This document shows, piece after piece, positions 62,008-64,000 of a stretch of DNA of 64,000 nt. The stretch is from NCBI RefSeq assembly GCF_014851395.1, contig NW_024044348.1, positions 23,995,890 through 24,059,889 of the forward strand, read 5' to 3'. Under the pieces are notes generated by a model, which saw nothing but the letters and a program-made list of their open reading frames with translations, did not search any database and was not told the origin of the DNA. Origin of the DNA: Micropterus salmoides (Eukaryota > Chordata > Actinopteri > Centrarchiformes > Centrarchidae). Within the stretch, counting starts at the first letter, position 1; each line of letters starts with the position of its first letter. A program made the translations under genes and the position numbers.

Positions 62008-62646
62008 GTTTAAAGAAACCAATATTGGCTGTCGGAAAGAAACAGGAAGTGAACAGTTGACTCCTGTGTCAATATCAGATATTTTGTAGGCCCACAAACC
62101 ACCCAACCTACTCCCTCTGCTGTCTTTGAGGCTCTGTAACAAAGTCACAGTATTTCCTCCTTTGTCCCCAACAGACAACACTACAGCTACTAGAGGGCTT
62201 TGTCACATAAACGTAAACATGTTGTTTTTAGGCATGTGCTGAAACAAATGATGCTGTTGTCTTTCTTCAGAGGACAGTTTCCCTGGTTGACAATGTCCTC
62301 CTCCTTCATCACTTTCACCTTCATGTTTCTTGGCTGGTTGGCTACTGATATTTTCACTGTACCAACAACAATAGGACATCAGCTACTATGTTGTGTTTAC
62401 TGTAGATGGATGAGAAGAAAGTTACAAATTCCTGCTAAAAATGTTTTAGTCATTTACAGCGCTGAAATCACAGCCTCAATATGCAAATTAACCTCATGAT
62501 TATCTTGGACAAGTCAAGCTTTAGTCTCTGCCGAGCTCATGTTTCATTTCCTCTGGTAAAAAACATTTTCTGTAACTACATGCTCTGGACGCTGTGTTCT
62601 CAATTTTTTGATGTAGTGTCTAAAGAATGCTCTGTAGTGTTTTATA

Positions 62647-64000
62647 CAGTGGGTACGGAAAGTATTCAGACCCCTTTAAATTTTTCACTCTTTGTTTCAT
62701 TGCAGCCATTTTCCAAAAATCAAAAAAGTTCATTTTATTTCTCAGTAATGTACACTCAGCACCCCATCTTGACAGAAAAAAACAGAAATGTAGAAATTTT
62801 TGCAAATTTATTAAAAAAGAAAAACTGAAATATCACATGGTCATAAGTATTCAGACCCTTTGCCGTGACACTCATATTTAACTCAGGTGCTGTCTATTTC
62901 TTCTGATCATCCTTGAGATGGTTCTACACCTTCATTTGAGTCCAGCTGTGTTTGATTATACTGATTGGACTTGATTAGGAAAGCCACACACCTGTCTATA
63001 TAAGACCTTACAGCTCACAGTGCATGTCAGAGCAAATGAGAATCATGAGGTCAAAGGAACTGCCTGAAGAGCTCAGAGACAGAATTGTGGCAAGGCACAG
63101 ATCTGGCCAAGGTTACAAAAAAATTTCTGCTGCACTTAAGGTTCCTAAGAGCACAGTGGCCTCCATAATCCTCAAATGGAAGACGTTTGGGACGACCAGA
63201 ACCCTTCCTAGAGCTGGCCGTCCGGCCAAACTGAGCTATCGGGGGAGAAGAGCCTTGGTGAGAGAGGTAAAGAAGAACCCAAAGGTCACTGTGGCTGAGC
63301 TCCAGAGATGCAGTCGGGAGATGGGAGAAAGTTGTAGTAAGTCAACCATCACTGCAGCAATCCACCAGTCGGGGCTTTATGGCAGAGTGGCCCGACGGAA
63401 GCCTCTCCTCAGTGCAAGACACATGAAAGCCCGCATGGAGTTTGCTAAAAAACACCTGAAGGACTCCAAGATGGTGATAAATAAGATCCTCTGGTCTGAT
63501 GAGACCAAGATAGAACTTTTTGGCCTTAATTCTAAGAAGTATGTGTGGAGAAAACCAGGCACTGCTCATCACCTGTCCAATACAGTCTCATCAGTGAAGC
63601 ATGGTGGTGGCAGCATCATGCTGTGGGGGTGTTTTTCAGCTGCAGGGACAGGACGACTGGTTGCAATCGAGGGAAAGATGAATGCGGCCAAGTACAGGGA
63701 TATCCTGGACGAAAACCTTTTCCAGAGTGCTCTGGACCTCAGACTGGGCCGAAGGTTTACCTTCCAACAAGACAATGACCCTTAGCACACCGCTAAAATA
63801 ACGAAGGAGTGGCTTCACAACAACTCCGTGGCTGTTCTTGAATGGCCCAGCCAGAGCCCTGACTTAAACCCAATTGAGCATCTCTGGAGAGACCTGAAAA
63901 TGGCTGTCCACCAACGTTTACCATCCAACCTGACAGAACTGGAGAGGATCTGCAAGGAGGAATGGCAGAGGATACCCAAATCCAGATGTGAAAAACTTGT
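62647..64000 (+). mobile_element. Tc1-like element, nearly complete, cut by window end
   Basis: Starts after TA (62645-62646) with CAGTGGGTACGGAAAGTATT and CAGACCCCTTTAAATTTTTC, the terminal repeat of an abundant fish Tc1 family. A second CAGACCCTTTGCCGTGACAC lies at about 62853, consistent with the inner repeat of the terminal region. The transposase gene follows. The right terminus is outside the window. Confidence 0.93.
63024..64000 (+). pseudogene. Tc1 DD34E transposase with a single nonsense codon
   Basis: Cut-and-paste transposase, open for 253 codons from ATG 63024, then TAG at 63783. The same frame continues to the window end (HTAKITKEWLHNNSVAVLEW, PSQSPDLNPIEHLWRDLKMA, LTELERICKEEWQRIPKSRC). 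Domains: two helix-turn-helix motifs, about residues 10-60 (SAALKVPKSTVASIILKW) and 70-120, with GRPAK between them; then the catalytic core with D159 (WSDETKIELFG), GGGSIMLWG (194-202), D250 (QQDND) and, past the stop, E285 (NPIEHLW), which is DD34E spacing. The stop replaces the Lys of the family motif NDPKH (from memory). All other parts look sound, so it was inactivated recently or is polymorphic. It lies opposite to csmd1 in its intron. Confidence 0.92.

Larger units (their letters stand above)
52314..64000 (-). other. csmd1: csmd1 intron, at least 11.7 kb, open at right
   Basis: Intron upstream of the second sushi repeat. The second CUB domain exons were looked for on the minus strand up to the window end and not found. 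Mobile elements are listed separately. 53800-55590, 56370-57130, 57170-58750 and 59900-61790 contain only AT-rich sequence and microsatellites, as far as I can see. Confidence 0.8.

Overview
The window reads as intronic sequence of a ray-finned fish, probably a percomorph teleost. The evidence is a strongly diverged vertebrate-type gene with long introns, several fish-type Tc1/mariner and hAT transposons and their short derivatives, and many dinucleotide microsatellites. Nothing bacterial or viral was seen.

The only host gene I can support is csmd1 (CUB and sushi multiple domains 1), on the minus strand and read from right to left. Five exons fit together in phase: 52232-52313, 28253-28377, 23157-23278, 535-638 and 1-88 (the last cut by the window edge). 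Together they encode the second sushi (complement control) repeat and most of the third CUB domain. The gene starts beyond the right edge and continues beyond the left edge. The rest of the window is intron.

Introns, right to left. 52314-64000 holds an internally deleted Tc1 element (52770-53794), a foldback repeat (55600-56282), a GACTTG-rich element carrying a second foldback copy (58756-59899), a 216-bp hAT-type miniature element with a perfect 8-bp target duplication (61792-62007), and a nearly intact Tc1 transposase copy broken by one nonsense codon (62647 to the window end). 28378-52231 is dominated by one large element (31101-51325) with 18-bp terminal inverted repeats and two arms made of about 580-bp units in opposite orientation. 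Both arms are studded with a recurring motif that resembles the terminus itself. I do not recognise its family, and it is the best candidate here for something undescribed. 23279-28252 and 639-23156 hold two hAT-like elements, a TTTA-flanked MITE, a THAP-domain remnant, the broken 3' end of a fish multicopy gene, and purine-rich tracts.

An assembly problem affects the large element. 31140-40146 and 40647-49087 are the same sequence twice, separated by exactly 500 Ns. The differences are mostly small indels, with losses at the start of the second copy and at the end of the first. This looks like two overlapping contigs that were not merged. The real element is probably about 11 kb, and everything inside the repeated part should be counted once.
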